In this document: positions 63,514-64,000 of the stretch, one piece after another
Layout: every line of letters begins with the position of its first letter
How positions within the stretch are numbered: position 1 is the first letter of the stretch
From: PALSA-693 sp963729695
GTDB lineage: Bacteria > Actinomycetota > Acidimicrobiia > Acidimicrobiales > Palsa-688
NCBI GenBank assembly: GCA_963729695.1
Contig: CAVSOT010000004.1
Coordinates: 124,001 to 188,000 of the forward strand
DNA length: 64,000 nucleotides
Reading direction: 5' to 3'
Notes under the pieces: model-generated
What the model saw: the letters and a program-made list of their open reading frames with translations, nothing else
Databases searched by the model: none
Told to the model about the DNA's origin: nothing
Translations under genes and position numbers: made by a program

Positions 63514-64000
63514 ATGATGGCTGACAAGCCCACTTCGACGTTTCCAACGGTTCCTGGTTCGACTCCGCGGCTGGCGATTTATATCCCGTCGTACTCGAAT
63601 GAGTCACGGAAAGATTTCACGTACCTAGTTGAGGTGGCTCGAGTCGCGGACCGTCTTGGTGTCGACCGTGTCAGCCTCCCAGAGCATGTGGTATTCGGCG
63701 AGCAGCTGGAAGACTTTGCGCGTCCTGAGGTTGGCGGGCGGCGTGGTGGCAAGCAGCCGACCGGGCCGGACGGATCCTTTCTGGAGCCGCTGGTTCTCCT
63801 TGGCCTTCTCGCCGGTGTAACCGGGCGAATCCGGTTGGGCACCGCTGTTCTTCTCGCGGCCTTGCGTCAACCGATCGTGTTAGCAAAGCAAGCGGCGACT
63901 GTGGATGTGCTGTCATCAGGCCGTCTCGATCTTGGCGTTGGTATCGGTTGGCAAAGGGACGAGTATCAGGCCGCAGGCGTCGATTGGACGATACGAGGAC
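63514..64000 (+). CDS. luciferase-like (LLM class) F420-dependent oxidoreductase, partial
   Basis: 162 codons to the right edge, frame still open. LAIYIPSYSNESRKDFTYLV, EVARVADRLGVDRVSLPEHV, then LEPLVLLGLLAGVTGRIRLG, AKQAATVDVLSSGRLDLGVG and WQRDEYQAAGVDW, all standard for the LLM family (PF00296). Members use F420H2 or FMNH2 to oxidise or reduce organic compounds. A second ATG at 63517 is possible. Confidence 0.9.
   Translation, partial: MMADKPTSTFPTVPGSTPRLAIYIPSYSNESRKDFTYLVEVARVADRLGVDRVSLPEHVVFGEQLEDFARPEVGGRRGGKQPTGPDGSFLEPLVLLGLLAGVTGRIRLGTAVLLAALRQPIVLAKQAATVDVLSSGRLDLGVGIGWQRDEYQAAGVDWTIRG

Overview
The window is about two-thirds G+C, with many GTG starts, 4-base ATGA/GTGA gene overlaps, TetR, MarR and LuxR regulators, P450s, an F420-type luciferase-like monooxygenase and a Sap/GAP-type membrane protein. 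This points to an actinobacterium. The secreted repeat protein at 35.8-37.3 kb (GYWLV..DGGVF.FGDA units), the sedolisin protease and three orphan solute-binding lipoproteins are what I would expect of an uncultured, possibly acid-tolerant soil member of the Acidimicrobiia. That placement is inference.

Layout. 0-6.8 kb (minus strand): an operon of a small protein, a GH15 glycosidase, a VOC protein and a partial gene, then a coupled ABC exporter - histidine kinase - response regulator operon. 7.2-14.2 kb: a worn region with remnants of an alpha/beta hydrolase, a FUSC exporter, a LAL-type LuxR regulator and a beta-carbonic anhydrase. Inside it lie two adjacent, otherwise intact redox genes, a peroxiredoxin and an AhpD-like protein. 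Each carries one in-frame TGA exactly where the catalytic cysteine belongs, followed at the same distance by a hairpin of the same geometry. I read these as a pair of selenoproteins, the main find of the window. 11.7-31.3 kb: sedolisin, esterase, membrane protein, cupin, cysteine-rich proteins, two convergent ABC-F genes (one frameshifted), nitroreductase, VOC protein, polysaccharide deacetylase, the first solute-binding lipoprotein, TetR, a DMT transporter, and ATP synthase a and b genes lacking the c gene. 31.5-40 kb: TerC, cupin, amidohydrolase, secreted proteins and an N-acyl-D-amino-acid-deacylase-like enzyme.

40.5-64 kb is catabolic in flavour. A solute-binding lipoprotein, P450, SDR and amidohydrolase run in one direction (40.5-45.2 kb, lower G+C at the start). 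Further on are a second GH15 enzyme, several TetR/MarR regulators with palindromic operators, an SDR, a second P450, a truncated MDR oxidoreductase, a PhyH dioxygenase, an epoxide hydrolase, an ABC exporter, the third solute-binding lipoprotein, a third PF04909-type amidohydrolase and the start of a luciferase-like monooxygenase. The three lipoproteins are paralogues without permease genes nearby. Two of them sit next to oxidoreductase/amidohydrolase genes, which suggests capture of a small organic compound that is then oxidised and hydrolysed; the substrate cannot be named from sequence.

Several genes without a Shine-Dalgarno sequence have a -10-like hexamer 6-7 bases before the start codon, suggesting leaderless mRNAs. 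Single-base frameshifts in five otherwise good genes may be real decay or assembly errors. No tRNA, rRNA, CRISPR array, integrase or intact transposase was seen.
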